Positions 1 through 7,849 of a DNA stretch of 64,000 nt are shown here, piece after piece. The notes below the pieces were generated by a model. It worked only from the letters and a program-made list of their open reading frames with translations, was not told the DNA's origin and made no database searches. Source of the DNA: Sphaerobacter thermophilus DSM 20745 (lineage in GTDB: Bacteria > Chloroflexota > Chloroflexia > Thermomicrobiales > Thermomicrobiaceae); assembly GCF_000024985.1 (NCBI RefSeq), contig NC_013524.1, positions 744,001-808,000 of the forward strand, in the 5' to 3' direction. The position numbers and the translations under genes were made by a program. Within the stretch, counting starts at the first letter, position 1; every line of letters starts with the position of its first letter.

Positions 1-465
1 ACGCGACTCGTAGAGCTGGCGGGTCAGCAGGGCCTGGCCCAGGTGCTCACGGCTGTGCTCGACGGCATGGAGCAGCCACCAGATCCCGGGGTGGCGGCGA
101 TTCAACCGGTCCCCCGCCGGCTGGCGGATCGCCGAGAGGTCCTCAGCGGTCACGCGATCGAGCAGCTCGGCGGTGCGGGCACTGGACTCGTCGATGAGGC
201 GCAGCAGCGTCGTGGCGTCGGGCGCCTCGGCGCGGAACTCGGCCTCCCGGTCACGCTGAACCGCCTCACCGACGGCCGTGGCGATCAGAAACTCTTCGGC
301 CCCAAGCGAATGCGTCACCAGCACCGCGAGCGAGTTCATCTCCGGGCCGGGGCTCCAGTTGAGTGCCTCGGCGCTCAATCCATCGAGCACCTGCCGCCAG
401 GCGTCGTGCTGCTCGGCGAGCACCTGCTTGAAGCCATCGCGCAGGCTCTGGATCGCGGTGTCCAT
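1..465 (-). CDS. DinB-like four-helix protein (partial)
   Basis: The reading frame opens at an ATG whose complement is at 463-465 and runs off the window start, so only the first 155 residues are visible. A strong purine-rich Shine-Dalgarno (gagaggag) precedes it. The translation begins MDTAIQSLRDGFKQ and shows the alternating amphipathic helices of the DinB/YfiT fold. A late helix contains HAVEHSREHLGQ, which resembles the His-bearing metal-binding helix of this family, with a possible partner His in VTHSLGAEE. Family members are often metal-binding and some act as thiol-dependent transferases, but many have no known substrate. It lies upstream-facing next to rsgA on the same strand and could be cotranscribed (48 bp gap). 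The function is unassigned; the fold call is by motif and helix pattern only. Confidence 0.7.
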   Translation of the reverse strand, partial: MDTAIQSLRDGFKQVLAEQHDAWRQVLDGLSAEALNWSPGPEMNSLAVLVTHSLGAEEFLIATAVGEAVQRDREAEFRAEAPDATTLLRLIDESSARTAELLDRVTAEDLSAIRQPAGDRLNRRHPGIWWLLHAVEHSREHLGQALLTRQLYESR

Positions 466-513
466 GGGCGGTCTCCTCTCTGCTCCCGGCACATCTGCGG
501 GCGGCGTAGTCGG

Positions 514-1467
514 CTAGCGGTCGTCGGTTCCCGCGCGCAGCGCCCGGTAGCTCTCGTACCGATCGTAATCGATCGCACCGGCCTCCACAGCGGCCAGCAC
601 GGCGCAGCCCGGCTCGGTCAGATGGGTGCAGTCGGCATAGTAGCACTGGTCGAGGTAAGGGCGAAACTCCGGGAAGTAGTGATCGAGGCGCTCGAAGTCG
701 ATGCCCCAGAAGCCGAGCTGGCGGATGCCGGGAGTGTCGGCAATATAGGTCTCGTCGTCGAGGAGGATCAGGGTTGTGGCAGTGGTCGTGTGCCGCCCCT
801 TTCCGGTCACGGCGCTGATTTCCCCCACGCGCAGGTCTAACTCAGGGTGCAGCGCGTTGATGAGGCTCGACTTGCCCACACCGGAGGGGCCGGAGAGCGC
901 CGAGACCTTACCGTGCAAGATGGCGCGCAGCTCGTCGATCCCGACGCCGGTGGTGGCGCTCGTCTCGATAACCGGGTAGCCGGCCGCGCGGTAGGGATCG
1001 AAGATGCGACGCAGCTCCCCGGACGGGTCGAGGTCGATCTTGTTGACACAGACCGCCGCCGCCAGCCCGCGCGCCTCGGCGATGATGAGGAAGCGGTCGA
1101 GCATACGCGGGTGCGGCTCGGGCTCGGCCACGGCAAACACGGCGACTAACTGATCCGGGTTGGCCAGGATGACCTGTTCGACGTCCTCGGTGCCGCGAGC
1201 GCGCCGCGAGAGGGTCCGCAACCGCGGCGCGACCGCTTCGATCACCCCCTCACCCGGTCCGGTCAGCGTGATCTCGACCCGATCCCCAACCGCCACCGGG
1301 TCGGTCTTGCGGCGCGCACGCTTGAGCACACCGCGGACGGTGCAGCGCACGATACCCTCGGGTGTGCGGACATCGTAGTACTGGCCGTAGCCGCGGATGA
1401 CGATGTTTGGCGGTCGGGGATTCGCGTCTTGCTCGAGCGGTGTCTGGGCGATCGGATCCGCCTCCAT
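514..1467 (-). CDS. rsgA: Ribosome small subunit-dependent GTPase A
   Basis: RsgA (YjeQ) is a circularly permuted GTPase that helps mature the 30S ribosomal subunit. From the ATG at 1467 the protein has 317 residues, close to the usual family length; a TTG nine bases upstream is possible but less likely. The order of domains is diagnostic: an OB-fold N-terminus (about residues 22-82), then the G4 motif NKID (about 142), then G1 GPSGVGKS (about 193), then G3 DTPG (about 244). The C-terminal zinc knuckle shows the Cys spacing CYYADCTHLTEPGC. All key residues of a working GTPase are present. It is followed on the same strand by the DinB-like gene. The call is secure. Confidence 0.96.
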   Translation of the reverse strand: MEADPIAQTPLEQDANPRPPNIVIRGYGQYYDVRTPEGIVRCTVRGVLKRARRKTDPVAVGDRVEITLTGPGEGVIEAVAPRLRTLSRRARGTEDVEQVILANPDQLVAVFAVAEPEPHPRMLDRFLIIAEARGLAAAVCVNKIDLDPSGELRRIFDPYRAAGYPVIETSATTGVGIDELRAILHGKVSALSGPSGVGKSSLINALHPELDLRVGEISAVTGKGRHTTTATTLILLDDETYIADTPGIRQLGFWGIDFERLDHYFPEFRPYLDQCYYADCTHLTEPGCAVLAAVEAGAIDYDRYESYRALRAGTDDR

Positions 1468-1913
1468 AGGCTCCAACGCGACCGATACGGCCTACCGGCG
1501 GCCGTCCGCGGCCCCGGCGTGCCCGGACATCGCTGCCAGTCTAGCACGGTATATCGGGATGGCTCCATCTCGCGGATCTCGCGCCACGAAGCGTTGCGAC
1601 CATCCAGGTGATGGTCGATGGCTGGCCGATCGAGCCGCACGATGTAGCAGTCGAGCCAGACTGGATTGCACAGGACGGATCGTCCGGTATGCATTGTCCG
1701 GTGTAATTGACCGTGTCAGCCGAGACATAGCCGCCGGCAGGTTGGTCGACATCGGGCTGACCAATAGTGATTACCGGTCCGCCCCCCGTACCACGCTTGC
1801 ACCAACGAGATCGCCGCGCTATACTGACGCTAGGATAATCTCCTGTCAAAGGTTCCGCCTTGATGACAAGAGCCCAGTGGGCTCTCCCGTAAGGGTAGTC
1901 AAGGCGGTCACTC
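1468..1913. other. Gene-poor stretch upstream of rsgA
   Basis: No convincing coding region is seen between rsgA and the DUF3800 gene. Several short open frames on both strands lack ribosome sites and family-like sequence. On the minus strand a TAGACT sequence about 70 bp before rsgA could be a -10 box, but no good -35 accompanies it. The only clear structure is the branched inverted repeat at 1855-1907, described separately. Confidence 0.5.
1855..1907 (-). other. Branched inverted repeat, possible RNA element or terminator
   Basis: A perfect 9-bp outer stem (CCGCCTTGA at 1855-1863 with its complement at 1899-1907) encloses two further hairpins. One has a 7-bp stem, AGAGCCC/GGGCTCT at 1869-1885 with a 3-nt loop; the other has a 3-bp stem with a GTAA tetraloop at 1886-1895 (plus-strand reading). 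Together they would form a compact three-way junction in RNA or a cruciform in DNA. It begins 6 bp after the DUF3800 stop, so termination or 3'-end protection of that transcript is the simplest role. No long U-tract follows on either strand. I cannot match it to a known riboswitch or ribozyme class. Confidence 0.5.
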
Positions 1914-2651
1914 TTAATTGGGGGGCTTGGGACGTCCCGACGCGTGTCTCTCCAATTCCTGGAGCGCATTCAACTCGACGCGCACCGCGGACCTGATCCG
2001 ATCGAAGCTGCGTTCATCTCCCTTCTCCCGCTTCCGGTACACAGCCCAGTTCGCGTAATCAGCGACCTGCAAGCCCCACCACGCTTTCGAATCGTGATGA
2101 AGAACACGGTATCGGGTCTCTGCAGGCAACATGGCAGCAAGTGCCAGCTTGATGCCCTTCTCAACCGCACGGCGCTTTCGTTTCACAGGAATGCGATCCG
2201 TAATGACGATGACCTCGGCCACGGTCGGCCAATCGACCTGACTCAGCGTCCACCTGAGTAAGCAGCCGAGCATCCACGGATACAGGTGCTCAACTTGTTG
2301 GAGCTCCACGGGTACCGCCGCCTTCTCGGCGATTACACAGTCGATGTGCAGTGCGTCCAGAGCGCCGACGATTACGTCGAATACCCGGTTCCGGATGGAC
2401 TGTGCGTCCTCACTGGCATGAAAGTACTCCAGTTCGATGCCGCGCTCGACCAGGTCACACCGCAACTCATCCAATGCAGCGGCGAACGGGAACGGTCGGT
2501 AAAGAGCGACGCTCGCTACCGCGAAGTGCCTTGTCCCGGTCGCACCGAAATCGAAGTTCCCAGCCTCATCGAGGAAGACGTAGAGGCATTGCCGACGCCC
2601 AGCACCCGCCACGGACGCCACCCCCACCGAAACCGGTACCGTACCTTCCAC
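1914..2651 (-). CDS. DUF3800 domain protein
   Basis: This 245-residue protein starts at a GTG and carries the DUF3800 signature: an N-terminal beta strand ending YVFLDEAGNFDF, a central acidic ITDR strand, and the C-terminal ADYANWAVYRKREKGD helix. DUF3800 proteins have a predicted RNase H-like fold, with the DE and D positions as likely metal ligands, and are often found in mobile or defence-linked settings; their activity is not established. The start is uncertain because several in-frame GTG codons lie in the first 20 residues and no strong Shine-Dalgarno is visible. The gene stands alone, between a repeat-like structure downstream and a 170-bp intergenic stretch upstream. Confidence 0.82.
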   Translation of the reverse strand: MEGTVPVSVGVASVAGAGRRQCLYVFLDEAGNFDFGATGTRHFAVASVALYRPFPFAAALDELRCDLVERGIELEYFHASEDAQSIRNRVFDVIVGALDALHIDCVIAEKAAVPVELQQVEHLYPWMLGCLLRWTLSQVDWPTVAEVIVITDRIPVKRKRRAVEKGIKLALAAMLPAETRYRVLHHDSKAWWGLQVADYANWAVYRKREKGDERSFDRIRSAVRVELNALQELERHASGRPKPPN

Positions 2652-2824
2652 CCCAACAAGCGATTATGCGTCGAAGCCTGTCGTGATTCTCGCATGCTCT
2701 CCCACTGATGGAAAAGCGATAATTGCCAATCCTCCTATAGATCGCAGCTCACTCTCCCGTTCGGATCGACTCTATCCCCCACCCCCATCGCCTTCCCCGT
2801 CGCGCGCGGGTAGAATGCCGGGGC

Positions 2825-4753
2825 GTGAGTGAACGAACACCTCCGATCAAGGACGATCGCCTGCCCCGGCTCGGCTTCTCCGCCGGGATGCTGCTGCTCC
2901 TGGCGGCGGCCGGGGCGCTGCGGGTGGTCTGGCTCGGCGATCTGCCGCCGGGGCTGCCCGGTGCCGCGGCCGAGCACGGGTTGCTGGCGCGGGCGCTGGT
3001 GGAGAGCGGCATCCCGGGGGCGCTGCGTGACGCGGACGCGGCCTCGGTTCCGCTCGCTGCGCTCATCGCCATGGCTGGTCGCCTCACCGGATTCGACGTG
3101 GCGACGCCGGCGCTGGGCGCGGCGCTGGCCGGAACGGCGACGGTAGGCTTCACGGCGCTCTGGCTGCGGCGGGCCGTCGGCCCGGTAGGGGGACTGGCCG
3201 GGGGCGCGCTGCTCGCGGGCAGCTTCTGGTCGCTCCTCTTCGGCCGGTTGGGATTGAGCCCGGCCGTGGGCGCCGCGGGGCTGGCGGCGCTGCTCTGGCT
3301 GGTGCTCGAAGCGATCCGCCGGCCGCTCCGCCTCGCTCTCCCCTGGTACGTGCTGGCCGGGCTGGCCGCGGCGGTCGCGTTCGCCGCAGACCCGGTGCTG
3401 CGGGTCGTGCCGGCGCTGCTCCTCGTCGCGCTGGGCGCGGCCCTGTGGCGGGCACGAAGGAGCGAGAGCGACAGGGCTGTGGCATGGGGACTCGCGATCT
3501 CGCTCCTGGTTGCCACCCTGGCTGCACTGCCGGTCGTCGCTGGCGGGGGCGGTGCGGCGGGACGCCTCGGCTTCTGGTCACCCACGCCCGGCCTTCCGGG
3601 CGACACCGTCTCCGGTATCACCGAAACTATCCACGGCTATGGGAGCGCGCTCTCTCGGATCATCTGGCCCGGTGCGCCGGACACGGCGTTGAACCTGCCG
3701 GACGCGCCGCTGTTCGACCTATGGCTAGTGCCCTGGGTGCTGGTGGGAAGCGTAGTCGCGGTGCGCCGGGTCCGGCGGCCGCTGGCGACCGTCGGCCTCG
3801 TCTGGGGAGCGCTGCTGCTCCTCCCGGCCGCGCTGGTCGACCCCGACCACCCCGGGCGGCTGCTCCCGGCGCTGCCGCTGCTCACCCTCCTGCCGGTGCT
3901 CGGTATGCGGGTCGCCGTCGAGCGCGCCCACGGGCGGTGGCGACGCGTGGTGATGACCGGCGCGGCAGTCGCCACCATCGCGGCGACGGTGATCACCGGG
4001 GCGTGGCGGTACTTCGCGGGCTGGGCCGCGGACCCGGCCACGGGATGGGCCCTGGACGCCGGGGTGGTCGCCTCGCTGGCGGCGATCCGGGACCTGCCCC
4101 CCGACGGGATGGTGGTCTACAGCACATACGGCCGCGACGCGGTCGTGCGCTACCTGTCCGGCGACGCGCCACGGGTGGACGTCGACGGGCGGCATCTGCT
4201 GCTCCTACCCGGCGATCCTGCGACCGGGGTGCGGCGCGGGTGGCTGGTCGTGCCGGCGGCCACACCGGTTGATCCCCACCTGATGGAGATCTTCGCGGAG
4301 ATCCCGCCGGTAGAGGTTGCCCACGCCCCCGACGGCGCCGAGCTGTACCGCGTCTACCGCATCGACGAGCGCCTGGGCCAGCACATCCCGCTCAGCGTGC
4401 CGACGATCCCCTGGGGAGACGGTATCGTCTTTCAGGGATTTCGGCTGACGCCGTTGGAGGGCGGCCGGGTGACGCTGGTGTTCGCCTGGGCATTGCCGGC
4501 GGGCAGCGCAGCCCACACGGCAGCGGTGCAGCTGGCGGGCGAGTCGATCAGCGAGGCGCGGCTGGCGCTGCCGGCCACGGCGCCGGACCAGCCGATGATC
4601 GCCCTGGCGATGGCAACGCTCGACATCCCGGGCACGTCCGAGCCGCTGGACCTCCGGCTGGCCCTGCTCGACGCCGACGGCCGGCCGAACGCGGTTCCCG
4701 GCGCGGATGCCGATGGCTTCCTCCTCCTGGAGCGATACCGGTTCGAGCCCTAG
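2825..4753 (+). CDS. Polytopic membrane protein, GT-C glycosyltransferase-like
   Basis: The 642-residue product starts at GTG and is dominated by about ten to twelve hydrophobic segments between residues 15 and 400, followed by a soluble C-terminal region of about 230 residues. The architecture, with an early loop carrying LPPGLPGAAAEHG between the first two membrane segments, is like that of GT-C fold membrane glycosyltransferases (ArnT/PMT-type) that use lipid-linked sugar donors. The usual acidic catalytic pair in the first external loop is not obvious (an AAE appears instead), so enzymatic activity is inferred only from topology. Neighbours give no pathway. It converges with the TPM-domain gene. 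It could instead be a membrane protein of unknown function. Confidence 0.6.
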   Translation: MSERTPPIKDDRLPRLGFSAGMLLLLAAAGALRVVWLGDLPPGLPGAAAEHGLLARALVESGIPGALRDADAASVPLAALIAMAGRLTGFDVATPALGAALAGTATVGFTALWLRRAVGPVGGLAGGALLAGSFWSLLFGRLGLSPAVGAAGLAALLWLVLEAIRRPLRLALPWYVLAGLAAAVAFAADPVLRVVPALLLVALGAALWRARRSESDRAVAWGLAISLLVATLAALPVVAGGGGAAGRLGFWSPTPGLPGDTVSGITETIHGYGSALSRIIWPGAPDTALNLPDAPLFDLWLVPWVLVGSVVAVRRVRRPLATVGLVWGALLLLPAALVDPDHPGRLLPALPLLTLLPVLGMRVAVERAHGRWRRVVMTGAAVATIAATVITGAWRYFAGWAADPATGWALDAGVVASLAAIRDLPPDGMVVYSTYGRDAVVRYLSGDAPRVDVDGRHLLLLPGDPATGVRRGWLVVPAATPVDPHLMEIFAEIPPVEVAHAPDGAELYRVYRIDERLGQHIPLSVPTIPWGDGIVFQGFRLTPLEGGRVTLVFAWALPAGSAAHTAAVQLAGESISEARLALPATAPDQPMIALAMATLDIPGTSEPLDLRLALLDADGRPNAVPGADADGFLLLERYRFEP

Positions 4754-4794
4754 TCCGCGCTCATCCGGTAGGGACCAACGGTCGCCGGTCACGC

Positions 4795-6369
4795 CTAGAA
4801 GCGTCCGCCCGCACCACCGCCTCCGGAGGACGCGCTGTCGCTCGAGGAGGACGAGGACGACGACCGCTTGGAGGCACGGTGGTAGTCGTGCCAGTAGTGA
4901 TAGAAGTACCAGTCGTCGCTGCGGCTGCCAGAAGGCCGCCTCGTCATCTCGAACCAGATCGGTTGCCAGCCGGCGGCGCTCGCCTCGCGGATACGCTTAT
5001 CCAGCTTATCAATGACGCCGAACGCGACCGCGTAGGGGAACGCCTCGTCCAGGTCAAGCTCGGCGGTGCGATCGTACGCAGCCGCGACGATGCCCTCCAT
5101 ATAGCCACGCCACGGGACAGCCATGCTCTGGCCGAGCGCCGTGGTATCAGGCACACGCGCGGACAGCAACATGGCCCCCAGTACCCCCAGTACCCCCAGG
5201 GCGATCAGGACCGCGCCAAAGGGTGTGCCGGAGCCATTCGCGATGGACTCGGCGGCGACCACGCCAAGCAAAACGGGAACGGCCACCATGATGGCGAGGC
5301 GCACCGGGCGGCGCCCCTTCCCCTCGCGGTCGAAGAGGCCATTTGCTTCCAACTGGGCCTGGAGCTCGGCGCGCGCCCGTCCCCAGAACCTCCACAGCTC
5401 CCCCAGCGCCTCGCCTGAGATCGCACCGGTCTTCTGGCTCATGAGTTCGAGACTCGTCCAGAGGGCACGCTCGTAGGGCGCCCGAACGAGGCTCGGGTCA
5501 ACCAGGCGGATCTGCATGCCTCCCTTGTCGGCCGGTTCAAAGACGAGCGCACCGCGCTGGGCGAGATCGATCAGGGTCGCTTCCAGTTGGTACGGGGTAA
5601 CCCTACCCGCCACGAGGGCTCCGGCAATGGCCGGTGGGGTGTCATCCGGCTTCCTGGTCGTGGGCACGACCGGACTACGGGTGATCGAGCGCGCCTGGTA
5701 GGTGGCCAGGCCGGTGAGGACCATGAAGATGCTCACCGCGGCCGAGGCAATATTGGCAATGCTGAACCGCCCGGCGGTAACCGTACGGGCGAGCCACTTG
5801 TGCACCGGCTGCCTCGGCGGGCCGTTGGTCAGCGAGTGGGCGATCGCGTCGAGCCCAGCCCCGATCCCCTCAGCCGTCTGGTTCTCCCGGAGCAGCGGGA
5901 TCATCTCCTCATCGATGATGCGCTGCAGCTCCGACTCCGGTAGGTTTCCTCCGTCGAAGTGCTTCTCCCCGGCGTAGATAAACACCTGACCACGACGGAG
6001 ATTTCCGGGCCTGAGGTTGAAGAACATCACGACGCCGTCATGGGCACCGGGGGCTGACTGCACATCCCAGGCATCCATCAGGGCGCGGGCATCGGCCTCG
6101 GTCTCACTCTGGGAAGCGTCACGAGCCTGAAGGTAGACGACGATCGGAGCACCCGCGGCTTCGACTGCCGCGGCGCGTGCCTCCAGGTCGGCGATCTCCT
6201 CAGGCGTGAGCAGGTCAGTGGTGTCGTAGACGTGTTGCCCGGGGACCGGCTCGCCGTACTCGGCCGCCGCCGACTGCGCGGTCGCAGCGGTCAGCAGGAG
6301 CGCGACGAGGAATCCTGCAGCCAGCGTGAGGCGCCAGGAGGAGCAGGAAGATCGGATGAGCGCTAGCAT
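4795..6369 (-). CDS. TPM-domain / DUF2207-like membrane protein
   Basis: The protein of 524 residues begins with a signal peptide (hydrophobic stretch about 16-35 ending AQSAAA) and is followed by a TPM domain at about 38-170, recognisable by VYDTTDLLTPEEIADLE and the region around FFNLRPGNLRRGQVFIYAGE. A membrane segment follows near 200-220, then a soluble region, a membrane pair near 355-400, and a tail of consecutive serines ending GGGGAGGRF. This order matches the DUF2207/TPM group of envelope proteins; the Ser tract followed by a glycine-rich end is typical. TPM domains have been linked to photosystem repair and weak phosphatase activity, but the bacterial membrane forms are uncharacterised. 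A purine-rich AAGGGGG lies before the ATG. Confidence 0.82.
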   Translation of the reverse strand: MLALIRSSCSSWRLTLAAGFLVALLLTAATAQSAAAEYGEPVPGQHVYDTTDLLTPEEIADLEARAAAVEAAGAPIVVYLQARDASQSETEADARALMDAWDVQSAPGAHDGVVMFFNLRPGNLRRGQVFIYAGEKHFDGGNLPESELQRIIDEEMIPLLRENQTAEGIGAGLDAIAHSLTNGPPRQPVHKWLARTVTAGRFSIANIASAAVSIFMVLTGLATYQARSITRSPVVPTTRKPDDTPPAIAGALVAGRVTPYQLEATLIDLAQRGALVFEPADKGGMQIRLVDPSLVRAPYERALWTSLELMSQKTGAISGEALGELWRFWGRARAELQAQLEANGLFDREGKGRRPVRLAIMVAVPVLLGVVAAESIANGSGTPFGAVLIALGVLGVLGAMLLSARVPDTTALGQSMAVPWRGYMEGIVAAAYDRTAELDLDEAFPYAVAFGVIDKLDKRIREASAAGWQPIWFEMTRRPSGSRSDDWYFYHYWHDYHRASKRSSSSSSSSDSASSGGGGAGGRF

Positions 6370-6453
6370 ACATGCCCCCTTGTTCCCGACGGCCGATACG
6401 GTCGATTGTCAAGAACCGTTCACGGGAGTATAGCGAGGAGCTGGGAAACGAAT

Positions 6454-6477
6454 ATCCCCCTACGATCGTAGGGGGAT
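6454..6477 (-). terminator. Perfect 24-bp palindrome after ctaA
   Basis: ATCCCCCTACGA and its exact reverse complement abut with no loop bases, 26 bp beyond the ctaA stop codon. In RNA a stem of about ten pairs with a four-base loop would form, which suits termination of ctaA transcription before the TPM-domain gene. The expected U-tract is weak (ATATTCGTTT on the minus strand), so rho-independent action is only likely, and a dimeric-protein binding site is an alternative. Confidence 0.55.
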
Positions 6478-6502
6478 GTTGGTACGCTCGCGCTCTGGTG
6501 GT

Positions 6503-7483
6503 CTACCGCTGAGGAGCACCGGTTCCCAGCGCCGGGCTCGCCTGCCCACCCGTCGACTGAATGACGGGGCGCTCGGACGGCAGCGGCAGCGTGCGGTAGC
6601 ACATGTAGCTCAGCGCCCCGAACAGGAGCGTCGCCAGCCCGGCGTGGCTGATCGTGCTGTAGACGTGCAACTTGCTCAGCACCACAAGCCCGCCGCTGAG
6701 CGACTGGAGCAGCATCAGCCCCAGCGCGATAACCGCGGACCAGTAGAGATCGGGCCGCGCCCGGCGCACGCGCCAGGTCCAGACGACGAGCGCGCCGATC
6801 AGGAGCGTGCCGGCCACTGCCGCCAGCCGGTGGGCGAACATGATGCCGACCGGTCCGCTGAGCCCGGGCCACACCTGGCCGTTGCAGAGCGGCCAGTCAA
6901 TGCAGGCGAGACCGGAGTTGGTGTGACGGACGTAGGCCCCAACGTAGACGAGCAGGTAGGTGTAGCCCAGCGTGCCCCAGATCAACCAGCGCAGCCCCGA
7001 CGGGACCGGCCGGTTCCGCATCGCCTCGAACCCACCCACCTCGTAGAGGAAGGCGGCGAGGAGCATGACGCTGGCGAACGCCGTCAGCGAGACCCCGAAG
7101 TGGAGCGCCATCGTGGCGGGCTGCTGCCCGAAGACGGCCGCCCAGGCCCCCAGAATCGACTGCAGTACCAGGAAGCCGATCATCAGGGGCACCAGAACGC
7201 GCACCTCGCTCCGCCGCTTCCAGCCGCGCCAGGCGCCGATCGCCAGCGCGACGATGAGCAACCCCTCCACCCCGGTCACCGCCCGGTGGGAGTACTCGAT
7301 GATCGACTCCAGGGTGAACTGAGGGAGGACCCGCCCATGGCAGAGCGGCCAGGAACGCCCACAGCCGGCTCCCGACCCGGTACTGGTCACCGTGGCGCCG
7401 GCGATCAGGACGAGGAACATCCCGACCGTCGCCGCGACCGCCAACCGGCGGAGAGCCCGGGGACGTTTGACACGATCTCGCAT
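6503..7483 (-). CDS. ctaA: Heme A synthase (COX15/CtaA family)
   Basis: CtaA converts heme O to heme A for aa3-type cytochrome oxidases and is an eight-helix membrane enzyme. The 326-residue protein has the family pattern twice over: TGSGAGCGRSWPLCHG in the first external loop and HTNSGLACIDWPLCNG in the second, each with the paired cysteines. The histidines at EYSHRAVTG, MALHFGVSL, FAHRLAAVAG and STISHAGLA match the heme-ligand positions of the two four-helix halves. The start ATG is preceded by AGGTAGGCGG. The gene runs divergently from the radical SAM gene; the shared intergenic region of 366 bp probably holds both promoters. Presence of ctaA implies an aerobic respiratory chain. Confidence 0.95.
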   Translation of the reverse strand: MRDRVKRPRALRRLAVAATVGMFLVLIAGATVTSTGSGAGCGRSWPLCHGRVLPQFTLESIIEYSHRAVTGVEGLLIVALAIGAWRGWKRRSEVRVLVPLMIGFLVLQSILGAWAAVFGQQPATMALHFGVSLTAFASVMLLAAFLYEVGGFEAMRNRPVPSGLRWLIWGTLGYTYLLVYVGAYVRHTNSGLACIDWPLCNGQVWPGLSGPVGIMFAHRLAAVAGTLLIGALVVWTWRVRRARPDLYWSAVIALGLMLLQSLSGGLVVLSKLHVYSTISHAGLATLLFGALSYMCYRTLPLPSERPVIQSTGGQASPALGTGAPQR

Positions 7484-7849
7484 CGTCGCCGCCTACCTGT
7501 CCTGCACATCGTTCAAGCCGGGCGCGCGGTCTCCCTGCCCCGAGCCGCGCGCGGCACACGGAGCAGCGACGCCGTCGTCAGCGCCGCCCGACGTTACGTC
7601 ATGGCCAAGCATACACCGGAGCATCGGCCCGAGCGCGTCAAAATTCCGAAACAACTGCACACAGACTGACGGCAGCAGCCGGTCCCGCGCCGTGGGCCTT
7701 CCGGGAAAACCACCCCGGCGGGTAGGACGAAACCACCCGCAGGGCTGGGCCGACCCTCGGGCCGTGACAGCATCCTGCTCAGACGTGGCCCAGCCGGCTC
7801 GCCGGGCCACCCACATCGCCCCAGCGGCCCGCAGCGAGGAGGACATGTC
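7484..7849. other. Divergent promoter region with structured leader
   Basis: This intergenic stretch separates ctaA (minus) from the radical SAM gene (plus). The half nearest the plus gene (about 7680-7840) contains nested dyads: GCGGGT/ACCCGC around 7720-7740, and an 8-bp stem GCTGGGCC (7744-7751) pairing with GGCCCAGC (7787-7794) that encloses smaller hairpins. Two copies of AAACCACCC-like sequence flank the first stem. A strong Shine-Dalgarno (gaggagg) precedes the ATG at 7850. The structure could be a regulatory leader, but I cannot assign it to a known riboswitch; the cobalamin box is absent. No coding region is supported here. Confidence 0.45.

Noticed and set aside
43-840. A 265-residue plus-strand frame at the window start
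   Set aside because: It overlaps the DinB-like gene and rsgA on the other strand, both of which have clear motifs.
1397-1996. A 199-residue plus-strand frame in the gap upstream of rsgA
   Set aside because: It overlaps rsgA and the branched repeat, has no ribosome site, and resembles no protein family.
7660-7849. Cobalamin riboswitch
   Set aside because: The B12-box and other conserved cobalamin riboswitch segments are not present.
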